The notes under the pieces are model-generated. The model was not told the origin of the DNA and made no database searches. It saw nothing but the letters and a program-made list of their open reading frames with translations. Below are positions 9,322 to 22,408 of a stretch of 64,000 bases of DNA, piece after piece (within the stretch, counting starts at the first letter, position 1; every line of letters begins with the position of its first letter). The position numbers and the translations under genes are program-made. The DNA comes from Stentor coeruleus (lineage: Eukaryota > Ciliophora > Heterotrichea > Heterotrichida > Stentoridae), in NCBI GenBank assembly GCA_001970955.1, contig MPUH01000076.1, positions 53,556 to 117,555 on the forward strand, given 5' to 3'.

Positions 9322-11121
9322 CTACAATATTTTTTTGAGTTTTAAAGCTGTTGCAGGTTTTTTCCTTATAATTTGTTTTTTCTTCCTCCTTTTTTTCTTC
9401 CCATTTTCTTCTTCTATGATTTCTTCAATTATTTCAATTTCTTCATCTTCTTCTTGTCTCATACTTTCTAATTCTTCTGTTATACTACGAACTTTGTTTT
9501 GGTTTGGATCGCAAAAATCTAATAAAGTATCGCAAAAATCTTTACCGAATTCTTGTAAATGTAAAGGATTAAAATGAAAATCTCTATATTTACCGAAATC
9601 AGCACCACAAAAACTTGATTCGATTGTATAGCTATTAACTACACCAAGTTCTTTATAAATTACGATACGTGCTGTAGCTTCTTTAGATTTTTGTATACCG
9701 AAATCACAGTCTGCAAAACTAAAGATTTCAGAATTAGTTTCAAGAAGTTTAGGGAAGACTTGTTCTTTTACTGTACCTCTACTTGTACAACCATACATGA
9801 AGATGTTTTTTTTTCGACTGTGGCCATGCATATCACATACTAGGACAACTTCGGTTTCTTCAATGAATTGTTTGAGCATTGCTTTTGCATAAAAGATTGT
9901 TGGGTGGATTTTAGGGGAAGGGTCTGTCCAGCATCGGTTAAGGTCAACACCAGCTAGACCACATCGATAATTACCATTAATAACCCCATCAGGGTTGAGC
10001 ATTGGAACTATTTTGAATATAAAATTGTCTCTAATAATCTTTGCATCCAGTGTCGGTCCTGTTAAAAAGTCAATCAACCCCTTCATCATCCAAGATGAAT
10101 TCGACTCGCCAGGGTGTACCCTGGCAAAAACCACAACTCCTTTTCTGTTTTTACAATTTTCATCACAAGTAAAATTTGTTATCGTTAAAATATCACATGA
10201 ATTCCCAGCAATAGTCTGACAAAGGGTCTTTCTTCTAATTTTATTCCTTTTCTTAGAATCAGACATCAACCTATTTAAATATTTGCATAAATCAGTATAT
10301 GTATATGGATAACAATGAGCTATATAAACTGTATCATTATCATGTTTTGTGACAATAGTAAAAGTTAATGTATAATAATTGCCTCCAGCTTTTTTTTTTA
10401 TATTATTCTGATAATAACAAATATCTAATCCTTCTCTCCTCCATCCTCTTTTACATTGTTCAGCTTCGATTTTCGAATAAACACAAGGCTTCATTCCATA
10501 ATTATATAAAGAATCTGGTTTAATCATATTAATGATATTCATTCTATATTCAAAACCTGCTCTAGTATTTGATATAGAAAAATAATACCATTGGGTGTTA
10601 CCTCTAGTATTATAATCAGGTTTAAGGATTAGATCATATTCTTTTTCACGTATTTGGATAACTCTTCTAAGATTTCCACTTTCAAAACGAGATTCAAATA
10701 CTAATGTCAAATCCTCAGGTGCTGGGGTTGGATAAAAAGGTGGGAGATCAGAAGTTGTTGGAGTGTTTTCATTTTGAGAAAAAGGACTTGGGTCAATACT
10801 ATCATAAATTAGTCTGTTCATTAAAGTGTCTTGACTTAAGATTTTTTCACATTCTCTTCGTAGACTTTCTTCTAATATGTCTTCACTTGGTACTGTTATA
10901 GATTCGTATTCTTCTACTTCTTCAATGAACTCTGGTGTAAATGATAACATTGGGATTGAAGTACCTGTTTTTGCTAAGTTACCTTCAAAGCGCTTATCTG
11001 TATAGTTTAGTGGCATAGGTGCTGGCATTGTGTCGTCACAATTGTCGGAAGATTTTTCGTTTCTGAAGGGCCGGTAAAAACTTTCGAGGGTTTTGTAGTT
11101 CCCAAGCTCATATTGCTCCAT
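9322..11121 (-). CDS. Cytosolic carboxypeptidase (CCP/AGBL, M14 family), tubulin deglutamylase
   Basis: 599 residues. The CCP-specific N-terminal beta domain (about 135-290, with FESRFESGNLRRVIQI and WYYFSISNTRAG) precedes an M14 zinc carboxypeptidase domain. Visible active-site residues: HPGES with His336 and Glu339, NPDGV at 376-380, Arg386, NRCW near 395, DMHGHS at 430-435 providing a zinc His, and the catalytic Glu of ESSFCG at 501. The C-terminus has an acidic then very basic tail. Known family role: removal of polyglutamate side chains or gene-encoded C-terminal Glu from tubulin, in cilia and cytoplasm. It ends only 31 bp from the convergent four-span gene. Within 7 kb lie two beta-tubulin genes whose tails are rich in Glu. 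Confidence 0.95.
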   Translation of the reverse strand: MEQYELGNYKTLESFYRPFRNEKSSDNCDDTMPAPMPLNYTDKRFEGNLAKTGTSIPMLSFTPEFIEEVEEYESITVPSEDILEESLRRECEKILSQDTLMNRLIYDSIDPSPFSQNENTPTTSDLPPFYPTPAPEDLTLVFESRFESGNLRRVIQIREKEYDLILKPDYNTRGNTQWYYFSISNTRAGFEYRMNIINMIKPDSLYNYGMKPCVYSKIEAEQCKRGWRREGLDICYYQNNIKKKAGGNYYTLTFTIVTKHDNDTVYIAHCYPYTYTDLCKYLNRLMSDSKKRNKIRRKTLCQTIAGNSCDILTITNFTCDENCKNRKGVVVFARVHPGESNSSWMMKGLIDFLTGPTLDAKIIRDNFIFKIVPMLNPDGVINGNYRCGLAGVDLNRCWTDPSPKIHPTIFYAKAMLKQFIEETEVVLVCDMHGHSRKKNIFMYGCTSRGTVKEQVFPKLLETNSEIFSFADCDFGIQKSKEATARIVIYKELGVVNSYTIESSFCGADFGKYRDFHFNPLHLQEFGKDFCDTLLDFCDPNQNKVRSITEELESMRQEEDEEIEIIEEIIEEENGKKKRRKKKQIIRKKPATALKLKKIL

Positions 11122-11631
11122 TTAAATATGAGTTGAAAAATAAGAATTGGATGTTGGATTGATTGTGTAGAAAAAGGTGAATGGGATATGATACTTTTTT
11201 TATTGAAAATGTGTGAGATTAGGTTGTGTAGGAAGGAGGAGAGGAGGATGTTATTTTTGTGGAGTGAATTTATGAATTCTTTGGGAAATATGTAAACATT
11301 TAATAAGGTAAGATTTTTTATATTAAAAGTTTACTGTATTTATAAGTNTTATGAATTCTTTGGGAAATATGTAAACATTTAATAAGGTAAGATTTTTTAT
11401 ATTAAAAGTTTACTGTATTTATCATCAAATAACACCCTAATTGTCTTATACCTTTTATCTTGTAATTCAATTTAACTATACATACAAATTATAAAATTAT
11501 ATCATAAATTACACTACTTTAAATCTAAAAAACATACAATCAAACTTAAATAATCAAGTATTATGATTTCATAGAGCCTTTATTGAATAAATCTAACTAC
11601 ATCAAACGAATTAAGTATAATTCAAATATAA
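11122..11631. other. Divergent intergenic region, carboxypeptidase to WDR47-like gene
   Basis: 510 bp. The left part is G-rich and C-poor, the right part is G-poor, with the switch near 11420. It contains the N at 11348 and its flanking 74-bp duplication, so the true length is shorter by about 80 bp. Confidence 0.6.
11270..11422. repeat. 74-bp direct duplication around a single N (11348)
   Basis: 11270-11343 is repeated at 11349-11422. Four extra bases (AAGT) separate copy 1 from the N, as expected for a slightly erroneous contig end. Confidence 0.8.
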
Positions 11632-13515
11632 ATGGCAGCCAGCGAAGAAACAATAAAAAACATCTTAAAATCTCTAGAGGCCCTGAAATTTTACTCAAGT
11701 TTTTACGAGCTGGAGAGGGAATCAGGTGTTAAGCTCAGAAGTTACGGCAAAGAAATTGATTTTTTCTATGAAATTGTAATGGAAGGACGCTATGACGAAA
11801 TACAAACTTTCATAACCCCATTACTTAACCGAAGCCAATCAGTATACAACAAAGTTGCCTTCTTAGTTAAAAGGCAAGAATTTTTAGAAAAGCTTGAAAG
11901 TTCCTCAGACCCTCAATTAGATGACTTAGTTAAAATCCTAAAAGACATAGAAAAAGTATCTAATCCAAACGATTTCAACACCCTATGCAGCATTTTATCC
12001 TTAAATAAACTTACCGACCATCAAGAATATACAGATTGGACCCTAATCTCAGGTCGACGTCTAAGTTTTCAAGACTGCGTCAAATGCTTAAGCGAAATTT
12101 ACCCAATCCCAAAAATTCAAATAAATGAAGTTGTTGGAGAAACAGGAAATATGCGCAGTCCAAAATCAAATCCTACTGAACTTGGCAGATACTTTGAAAA
12201 CCCTGAAGAAAAATCTGAATCTAAAGAAGAACCTTTTAATAAAAAAGTCAAGTTTTGGAAACCAGTGGACAAAAGCTCTGATGATGAAAGTAGGAAAATT
12301 TTCATAGAAGCTTTAGACTCAGATGAAGAAGAAAGTATAGAAGAAGAGCAAGAAAGTGAAGATATTGGAGAAATCAAACAAAGTAAATTGAATATAATGG
12401 AAAACTTCCAACCTGAAAAGCTTAGAGAAATGGCTAAAGTTGAAGATATAAAACCAATAAGATGTAGTGCTTTTAATGTTAGTGGGGATTATTTTGTATT
12501 AGGAACAAATTCTAATTCGATTAAAGTGTGTTCATTGCATAACATTGTTGATGAATTATTATATAATGAGCATCAAGGAAGGGAACAATATATAGATGTA
12601 GTTTTTGAATTAAGAAAAGCACATCTTGGTTCAGTATATTGTATTGATTGGGCAAGATCAGAAAAGCAAATCGCATCAGGATCAAATGATAGGAGTATAA
12701 AAGTTTTTTATTGTCCTGACTTTCTTCAAATGCAAGAGTCTCAGTCTGAAACTCTAATTTTCGAAGATGGGGCTTATTTGAATGGTGAAGGTAATTTACC
12801 AGAAATTAAAGAAAAAATTTTATGGGGTCATGAGAATATTGTCAGGACAGTATGTTATAACCCAGTAGATGATTTAACGTTATTAAGTGGGGGAATTGGA
12901 GAAGGGAATATGTTTCAATGGAATACTGAAACAGGACAAATTGTAACGAAATACCCTGGACATACTGGGTCAATTTTCCATATAGCCGCAGAAGGAAGCG
13001 GAAGCTATTTTGCCTCAGTAGCCACTGATAAAAAACTTAAACTTTGGGATTTGAGAGCATCGAAATCTATGATGACTCTTAATGGTGAATCTTTTGCTGA
13101 AATGAATTCTGTTTGTTTATCTAATTCATTTACACAAGCAAGAGCTGAAGCAAAAAACAAATTAGCTGAGATGTTTTTGAAAAAAGAAGAAAGAAGACCT
13201 CAACAAAGAAATCATGTTGCAGCTGTTGGACATTTAGATGGAGTTGTGTCATTGTGGGATATAACTGCAGGAAAGCTTATGAGTAAATATAATTATCATA
13301 CGGCTGATTGTAGAAGTTTAGAATTTAGTTGTGATACGAATTGGCTTGTAAGTTGCTCTTTTGATGGAAGTTTAGGTTTTGTTAATATGAAAACTGGGAA
13401 AAATTATAAGGTGGAGTTTCATGATGATAGGGTTGTGTCTATAAGATGGCATCCTTATTTACCTATATTGTTATCCACTTCTGCAGATAAGACTGCAAGA
13501 ATTTTGTCGATATAG
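11632..13515 (+). CDS. WDR47/nemitin-like WD40 protein
   Basis: 627 residues. The N-terminus has a LisH-like segment (about 5-38, with ELERESGVKL) followed by a CTLH-like region to about 90. The segment FNTLCSILSLNKLTDHQEYT near residue 115 closely resembles the conserved N-terminal region of animal WDR47. After an acidic, disordered linker (about 185-260), a WD40 propeller starts near 270 (IRCSAFNVSGDYFVLGT), with clear repeats such as VYCIDWARSEKQIASGSNDR and VVSIRWHPYLPILLSTSADK, ending at the C-terminus. WDR47 proteins in animals regulate microtubules and cilia by binding CAMSAP-type partners; a microtubule role here is inference. Identification rests on the N-terminal similarity plus domain order. 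Confidence 0.8.
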   Translation: MAASEETIKNILKSLEALKFYSSFYELERESGVKLRSYGKEIDFFYEIVMEGRYDEIQTFITPLLNRSQSVYNKVAFLVKRQEFLEKLESSSDPQLDDLVKILKDIEKVSNPNDFNTLCSILSLNKLTDHQEYTDWTLISGRRLSFQDCVKCLSEIYPIPKIQINEVVGETGNMRSPKSNPTELGRYFENPEEKSESKEEPFNKKVKFWKPVDKSSDDESRKIFIEALDSDEEESIEEEQESEDIGEIKQSKLNIMENFQPEKLREMAKVEDIKPIRCSAFNVSGDYFVLGTNSNSIKVCSLHNIVDELLYNEHQGREQYIDVVFELRKAHLGSVYCIDWARSEKQIASGSNDRSIKVFYCPDFLQMQESQSETLIFEDGAYLNGEGNLPEIKEKILWGHENIVRTVCYNPVDDLTLLSGGIGEGNMFQWNTETGQIVTKYPGHTGSIFHIAAEGSGSYFASVATDKKLKLWDLRASKSMMTLNGESFAEMNSVCLSNSFTQARAEAKNKLAEMFLKKEERRPQQRNHVAAVGHLDGVVSLWDITAGKLMSKYNYHTADCRSLEFSCDTNWLVSCSFDGSLGFVNMKTGKNYKVEFHDDRVVSIRWHPYLPILLSTSADKTARILSI

Positions 13516-13628
13516 AAAAAGTATTGTATTTAAATATTTCATAATGAGGTAAAAATTAAATTATGTGGAAGATGAGGTGTAAATTATGGAGTGTATAAAA
13601 AATTTTTTTTAATAGATATAGATATGGG

Positions 13629-13709
13629 TGTTTGTAAATTAAATAATAGTTTATTTCTATATGATAAAGAAGCATAAATTATGTTTGTAAATTAAATAAT
13701 AGTTTATTT
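13629..13709. repeat. Direct repeat downstream of the first beta-tubulin
   Basis: A 28-bp segment at 13629-13656 recurs at 13682-13709, and the similarity continues past each copy with a two-base indel. No N lies between, so this is a true local duplication or an unmarked assembly join. Confidence 0.7.
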
Positions 13710-13757
13710 CATATGATAATAAAACCAAATTGACCTAAATATAATTTTAAGAATTAT

Positions 13758-15469
<1,712 letters not shown>

Positions 15470-15975
15470 CAGTATTTTTTCCTCATTCAATTCTCCTTTT
15501 CTTCAACTAAAACATCTTGGTATTGCTGATATTCACTGATAAGGATGTTTTTTGTTGCTCTCAGCTTTCAATGTGTTTTGTTTCATCTATTGTTTCATCA
15601 GTATGCCAATTATATGTTTTTTTTATAAATTTTCTGAAATTTTTAAGAAACTCTTGAATGTTTCTATAATAACGATTGAGTTACCAATAAAAATGATGTT
15701 CATCTTATGTGCTAAAGGATGAATATCGTCAACTGAACTTTTAATATTGCTAGGATTTATTCGGTAAAGTAACTTAAGTTCTTGCTCTGAAATATTTATA
15801 GTTGACATTTTATCTCTGAAAAAGAAACTATTATTTAAGTATCTTTAGTTTTTAGAGTCTAAGCATAGTATTCTTAAATCCAATTTCTATAATATCAATT
15901 TTATGCTTATCTGATATGACTTCACGATACTAAGTACCTAATTTTTTTTTAATATACATGAACAAATTTTCTCAT
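15470..15975 (-). pseudogene. Decayed beta-tubulin remnant between the two intact copies
   Basis: Reading the minus strand, 15973-15975 is the old ATG and 15870-15975 matches the first 35 or so codons of the intact genes. About 260 codons are then deleted, and 15480-15860 matches roughly residues 295-440. The best-preserved piece, [20 protein letters not shown], parallels [20 protein letters not shown]. Stop codons, indels and loss of the acidic tail show it cannot make tubulin. It is more diverged than the two flanking copies are from each other, which suggests an old tandem triplication followed by loss of the middle gene while the outer ones were homogenised or conserved. Confidence 0.9.
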
Positions 15976-16441
15976 TTAATCTATAACCATCTGACGCCTC
16001 TAAAAATAATCACTTAAACTAACTTATATTAAAATATAAGCTTTTCTATGCAAAGCCCATCATAGCATTACATATCATCTACTAAAGTTTATTCTCAAGC
16101 TTTAAATTCTATAAAGCTTTATTATTAACTTAATCATAATTCATTAAAGCACATCCTTTATTTATAATCTTGCTTTATAATTAAACAAGCTCGTAACTTT
16201 TTTTGGAATTCTTTGATGGAGATTTCATAAAGGATGAAATTGTATTCTTGAAGAATGGATAGGGTATTATTAATACTATACACAAGGGCTGTAATTAATA
16301 ATTAATATGTTATCCTATATACAAATTCAAGCAAAAAAATCAAGTCTCTAAACTTTTGCTCTAGTCTCTTTCCATTAAAATATAAATGGCTGTAGCCTTT
16401 CGACAAATTCAAAATTTAAAGACTAAAACTAAGTTTAAGAC
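15976..16441. other. Beta-tubulin spacer 2 (duplicated unit)
   Basis: Homologous to spacer 1 (15008-15469) throughout most of its length but with many substitutions. It is the 3' flank of the intact copy 2 and the old 5' flank of the pseudogene. Confidence 0.8.
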
Positions 16442-17773
<1,332 letters not shown>

Positions 17774-18862
17774 TTAAATTATTAGAAATGGTGAAAGGCA
17801 TGGTCAACAAATGCCGAAAAACCAAAAAAGCCCACCAAAAAAATTTTTTAACAATGATTTGATTTATATAGGAAATATCTAGTTTTGATTTTTTGATTAT
17901 AGTTTTACTTGTTTTAACCCTTAGGCTATCGAAGAAAAGTGGTTTAGTCTTTGGCTTCCTTTTTATTCTACCAGAGATTCTAAAAAGGTTAGATTGATGA
18001 AAAGCATAAGAATTTTGATTAATAAGAGTTATACCTGTGGAAAATATGATGATCAGAGAGTGCCTATTATAAATTAGTCAACCCATTTACTAATTATAAT
18101 ACAAAGATTAAATGAATGAATACAGCGATCATAATTATAAACCTTTTCTTCAATTTTTTATTATTTTCGTTCTATGGATAACTTTCCCTCTCTAAATATT
18201 TTTTCTTCCATTTTACTTTATAGTTCTTTTCTCTTAAACTCTCTCCCTCTTCTATTTTATCTCTCAGTTTCCTACTCAGCTTTTATTTATTCTTTATTCC
18301 TTATTTTTACATCTAAAATCCTCTCAAATCTTCTCAACATTCTCAAAATCCAAGTCCCCAATAATCCCTAATCTTCCATATTTCCATTTAGTCAAAAAGA
18401 AAAAGTCCATTATGTCCATGCACTATAAATTTTAGCTCCTATGCTGTACTAAATCCAACTTCTTCTATCACCCTTCCTCGTACTGATCCATAAAAATCCC
18501 ACCTTAATCATAATACAAAAATTAGTTTCTTAAATACTAATCAGCCCTTAAAAAGCTCACCACAAACTCATATCCACCTATAATACCATCAAAAAAACCT
18601 TAAATCCTATCTCTCTTGACCATATTAAAAAACCCATTATATCATTTTATTCTTTCACCCTATACAATATTTTTTTACCCATAAAAATACCNATATTTTT
18701 TTACCCATAAAAATACCTCTAAAAACTAAAAAATACCCAATCTTTATTTTCCAATAAAAAAACCAAACCCCTTTCTTTCTAATCCTCAAAAAGAATATCT
18801 TAACATAAAATCCTTTTTTAAATCTAATCTTCATATCAAAAACATCATTATCAGCTTATAAT
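17774..18862. other. Divergent intergenic region, tubulin to thioredoxin
   Basis: 1.09 kb. From about 18130 to the thioredoxin start the plus strand is strikingly pyrimidine- and A-rich with few G. A 65-codon frame at 18174-18371 is a by-product of this composition. It includes the N at 18692. Confidence 0.6.
18667..18717. repeat. 25-bp direct duplication around a single N (18692)
   Basis: 18667-18691 is repeated exactly at 18693-18717; an unmerged contig overlap. Confidence 0.85.
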
Positions 18863-19294
18863 ATGCAATCAGTTATTGGGGATTTTTTCCTTAGCCGAGA
18901 CAGTGAAATTAGCTATGCTGATGTTGAAAAATGCCAAGTTGTTGGACTTTATTACACAGCCGGATGGTGTCCTCCTTGTAGAACATTCAATCCAGTACTT
19001 TTAGAGTTTTATAATGACGTGAATTATCCTGATAAAAGATTTGAAGTAATCCAAATCACTTCTGATCAAGATGAAATTAGTTTTAATGAATATTTCAATG
19101 GTATGCCTTGGGTGGCTATACCTTTCAATGATCCGCGAGTTAAGACATTGAAAAGTAAATTTAAAGTTACTGGAATACCTTTGTTGTTGTTATTAAATCG
19201 TGATGGGACTTTGGCTCATGGTACAGCTAGAGCTGATATTCAAACTGAAGGCCCACCATGTTTTGAAAGGTGGATAACTCAATTTTATGCCTAA
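18863..19294 (+). CDS. Thioredoxin-like (tryparedoxin/nucleoredoxin type) oxidoreductase
   Basis: 143 residues, a single thioredoxin fold. The active site is WCPPC (Cys36 and Cys39), the form typical of tryparedoxins and nucleoredoxins rather than the WCGPC of classical thioredoxin. The following RTFNPVLLEFYNDVN, the SDQDEISFNEYF strand-helix and MPWVAIPF match that subfamily, and the cis-proline is in VTGIPLLLLL. No signal peptide is seen, so it is probably cytosolic. It would reduce protein disulphides or act in signalling; the partner is unknown. Converges with the Rab gene 346 bp away. Confidence 0.9.
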   Translation: MQSVIGDFFLSRDSEISYADVEKCQVVGLYYTAGWCPPCRTFNPVLLEFYNDVNYPDKRFEVIQITSDQDEISFNEYFNGMPWVAIPFNDPRVKTLKSKFKVTGIPLLLLLNRDGTLAHGTARADIQTEGPPCFERWITQFYA

Positions 19295-19640
19295 TTTAGG
19301 TTAGATATTCTTATTATGTATGTAAAGTTACGGTTAGGAATATAGGATTGTATAGTTTTTATAAAGATTTTAAGAGTTTGGGATAGGGTTATGATGTAAG
19401 ATGGATGGTTATTGTTTTTGGGTTTAAGGGTTTTTTAGTTACTGTTTATCATAGCAAGTCTCAAATAGATTAAAATTTAAATATCTACCTCAACTTATAA
19501 TAATTTACTTATAATACACAATCACAACAACAAAAAAATATTTATAACACATGCTACTTTATCTCTAAAATTTTCAAATAATCCAAACACAAAATCTCTC
19601 TAAACCTTTCTAATTATAACTATACAACCTCTATTAACAA
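19295..19640. other. Convergent intergenic region with a sharp strand switch
   Basis: By my hand count 19295-19440 has about 38 G and 2 C on the plus strand; from about 19450 to 19640 the pattern reverses. Each half is C-poor on its own gene's coding strand. Confidence 0.8.
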
Positions 19641-20237
19641 TTAACAACACCCTTTCTTCCCAGAATTATTCCTATCTTTCAACAATTTTTTTTCTTGTTT
19701 CACCACAACACCACTCTCAAGTATTTTCCCTATCAAATTTCCAAAAGCTTCCTGAACATTTTCATCATTCTTAGCACTTGTTAATATAAAAGGTATAGAA
19801 TTACTTTTAGCAAATTCCCTCGCTTCATCATCTGAGACAATTTTCTTCAAATCAATTTTATTACCAACTAATAATATATTGACAGAATTGGTATATTTAC
19901 GTATATCCTCAAGCCATACTGGAATATTATTAAATGAAGTTCTATCATTAACATCATAACAAAGTATAATTCCATGAGCACCTTGATAATAAGTTCGAGC
20001 TATTGAATGGAATCTTTCTTGACCAGCTGTATCCCAAATTTGTATTTTTACATATCGGTTTTTTATATTCATTTCTTTAACACCCATATCAATACCTGTA
20101 GTTCCCATCATTTGTGAAGAAAAAGTTGACTTTGTAAATCTTATCATTAAGCAACTTTTACCTACACCTGAGTCACCGAGCATAAGTAGTTTTATAGTTT
20201 CTTTTGAAATTGGCTCTGCTTGAACTGTTGCTGCCAT
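19641..20237 (-). CDS. Rab-family small GTPase
   Basis: 198 residues. All G motifs are present: P-loop GDSGVGKS (21-28), switch I Thr in MGTTGID, WDTAGQE (with the Gln needed for hydrolysis), NKID and TSAK. The C-terminus ends KKGCC, a double-Cys geranylgeranylation signal. The core WDTAGQERFHSIARTYYQGA resembles the Rab1/8/10/13 group, but the switch I region (MMGTTGIDMGVKEM) departs from the usual IGIDFKI, so effector choice may differ. Role: membrane traffic. Subfamily not assigned with certainty. Confidence 0.92.
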   Translation of the reverse strand: MAATVQAEPISKETIKLLMLGDSGVGKSCLMIRFTKSTFSSQMMGTTGIDMGVKEMNIKNRYVKIQIWDTAGQERFHSIARTYYQGAHGIILCYDVNDRTSFNNIPVWLEDIRKYTNSVNILLVGNKIDLKKIVSDDEAREFAKSNSIPFILTSAKNDENVQEAFGNLIGKILESGVVVKQEKKLLKDRNNSGKKGCC

Positions 20238-21098
20238 TTAAATATTATTTTCTTTAGTATTTTGATTTGGAAATTACTGGATAATGAAGATGCTTTGGAT
20301 AGGTTGTCAAGAGATGTAGTGGAAGTTAGAGGAGAGAATTGATTTTTTTTTTAAGGTGTTGGAAATCCAGGATTTTGTGAGGATTTTATGTTGGGGTTTT
20401 TAGGATTTATGATTTTAGGTTCGGAAAAAAAAATGATTTGGTCAAGAAATTTTATAGGATGAATAGGAAATTTAGGTGTTAGGAGAAAGTTTGCAATGAT
20501 TTGATGAAAAATTAGAGCTGAATATTAGTATTTATAGAGACAATAAGATATTTAGAATATTAGTATTTATAGAGACAATAAGATAGTAGAATATAAAAAG
20601 CTTATGGTAAATGATATGATTAAATTTGATTTTAGTTTTATTTTTATCTGATCTCAATCTTTTAATTCAATAAAACTAAGCTAAACAAATCAAAGATAAG
20701 TAGTTTTAATCTATCATAAAATTAGTCTTTTATTATATAAACATATACCCATAATAATGTCTCAAAAATTGTTATAACCTCCTTACCACTATTAATCATC
20801 CATTCTCAAACTAAATTTTTATCTACACCCAATATTAATCATCTATCATTATTTGCCCCTATAAATCTTACAAGTTCCCAATTTCAATTCTAGGCTGATT
20901 CTCATATTTACCCTTAAAAAATCAAACATAGACCTATCAAAGCATTTCCGAACAAATGCAATAAAGCCTCAAAAACTTTAAATCCCCCTAATTTTCCTTT
21001 TGTAACAAATAAACCACCTTAAGACTATCAAATATTCCATCTTATCAAAAATAACTTAGAGTAATCAAGATATAATTATTAAAAGTTAATATTAGAGC
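20238..21098. other. Divergent intergenic region, Rab to hypothetical gene
   Basis: 861 bp. 20238-20520 is G-rich and C-poor and 20640-21098 is C-rich and G-poor on the plus strand, so each half is G-poor on its gene's coding strand. The short tandem repeat at 20521-20585 lies near the switch. Confidence 0.7.
20521..20585. repeat. 30-bp direct repeat, two copies
   Basis: AATATTAGTATTTATAGAGA and the next ten bases occur at 20521-20550 and again at 20556-20585, five bases apart. No N between. Confidence 0.9.
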
Positions 21099-21548
21099 AT
21101 GATACCGGCTCATCAACTTAGAAATATAACCAATGACATGTATTCAAATCCAAAAAATGATGATTTTCCTTTGAAAAGAAATTACTTATATAAAGAAATA
21201 CAAAGATGCTTAATACAAAATCCTAATATCCAACAAGAGATTTTAGAATCTATAAAGGGTTTTTCTTTACAAGAACTTAGCCTTGCTATAAATTTTTTTA
21301 TTAATTTCGAACCTTTATCCAAAATGCATCGCCGTACAAAAGCTCATGAATATTTTGCCAGTCTTCCATGCTATAAAGAATTTTTAATTTTTTGGTTTGA
21401 GAAACATTTTGAAATTATGGACCTGGATACATTTTGTGCAGTTTTTAGAATTAGATGCTGCAATCCTCAAACAAATCATTCACAGTTGTGCATTCAAAAG
21501 AAGGAAGCATTTTTACAAGATTTAGGAAGTTGCTTTGAAAGTGATTAA
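21099..21548 (+). CDS. Hypothetical protein
   Basis: 149 residues, mostly helical, no signal peptide or membrane segment. Notable features are a cluster of Cys and His in the C-terminal half (CAVFRIRCCNPQTNHSQLCI) that could bind metal, and aromatic-rich YKEFLIFWFEKHFEIMDLD. I recognise no family. The start codon is chosen as the first ATG of the only long frame; the upstream region is G-poor, as for other plus-strand genes, which supports its being real. Confidence 0.65.
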   Translation: MIPAHQLRNITNDMYSNPKNDDFPLKRNYLYKEIQRCLIQNPNIQQEILESIKGFSLQELSLAINFFINFEPLSKMHRRTKAHEYFASLPCYKEFLIFWFEKHFEIMDLDTFCAVFRIRCCNPQTNHSQLCIQKKEAFLQDLGSCFESD

Positions 21549-22120
21549 AATATTATTAAAGGATAAGTATATCGGTTATATAATTATTTGATTAAAATTG
21601 TTTGATTAAAATATTTGATGTTTTTTAAGATGTTTTTTTAAGATGTTTTTTAAGAATTAACCTAATTTATAAATCAAAAATCAGGCAAAATTCTGATAAG
21701 CATAAGATATAATTATATTGCAAAATTCCTAAAGGAAAATATCCCTTAAAAAAATATTTTTGTGCCATTTATATACACTTATCAGTAAAATCTCTCTTTT
21801 TCCACATAGAGTTGATAATTATTAAGTTCCACACAGATTGTCTCAATAGATATCTAGTCTTTATAATTTTATAGCATTTATACACACACTTGTCAGTAAA
21901 ATCTCTCTTTTTCCACATAGAGTTGATAATTATTAAGTTCCACACAGATTGTCTCAATAGATATCTAGTCTTTATAATTTCGATAGGTTTAATTTCCCTA
22001 TAATGATTCCTCTTTTACTCTATTAATTGAATTAAACAAATTAAAAACCATATTCTTCAAAGTTTTTATGACACAATCAGAAATTATAATATGTTACAAT
22101 AATAACACTATAAAAGAATA
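21549..22120. other. Intergenic region with a 111-bp tandem repeat
   Basis: 572 bp. A short run of TGTTTTTTAAGA units near 21615-21655 is followed by two copies of a 107-bp segment, listed separately. Confidence 0.7.
21764..21980. repeat. Tandem repeat, two copies, period 111 bp
   Basis: 21764-21869 recurs at about 21874-21980 with a few differences at the left edge; CAGTAAAATCTCTC starts at 21783 and 21894. The period is a multiple of three, so a minus-strand frame crosses both copies, but nothing else suggests that it is translated. There is no N between copies. Confidence 0.85.
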
Positions 22121-22330
22121 ATGTCTTCATTAAAAAATGAACAGATAGAAAAAGAAGCGTTTATAGATAAAATACTACAACTGCAAAACACACTACAAGA
22201 CCTGACAACAAAAATCGACTCTGTCAGAAGCGAAAATCAGGACTTAAGAGATGAAAATAACATTCTAAAAGAGTACATAAATAACCTCATGCAAAAAGCT
22301 GGAAATTTTAACTCTGAGTCTTTATCATAA
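22121..22330 (+). CDS. SCOC: SCOC-like short coiled-coil protein
   Basis: 69 residues, all one coiled coil. The order ILQLQNTLQDLTTKIDSVRS then ENNILKEYINNLMQKA closely follows animal SCOC/UNC-69 (LELQ-TLEDL-V--V--EN-KL-SEN-VL-QYI-NLM). SCOC is a small Golgi and autophagy adaptor that dimerises and binds Arl1 and FEZ1-type partners; that role is known for animals and only inferred here. The protein is shorter than human isoforms and consists of the conserved core only. An AATA box precedes the start. Confidence 0.85.
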   Translation: MSSLKNEQIEKEAFIDKILQLQNTLQDLTTKIDSVRSENQDLRDENNILKEYINNLMQKAGNFNSESLS

Positions 22331-22408
22331 AAAATCATATAATCTTTAATTATTATATAAGATATTCATTTAAAACAATATAGAGAAGGACAATTTAAAA
22401 TTAATAAA

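Noticed and set aside
18174-18371. 65-codon hydrophobic frame on the plus strand.
   Set aside because: It lies in pyrimidine-rich, G-poor flanking DNA where Leu, Ser and Phe codons arise by composition; no start context or family.
21769-21957. 62-codon minus-strand frame with an internal 37-residue repeat.
   Set aside because: It exists only because the 111-bp tandem repeat has a period divisible by three; no other sign of translation.
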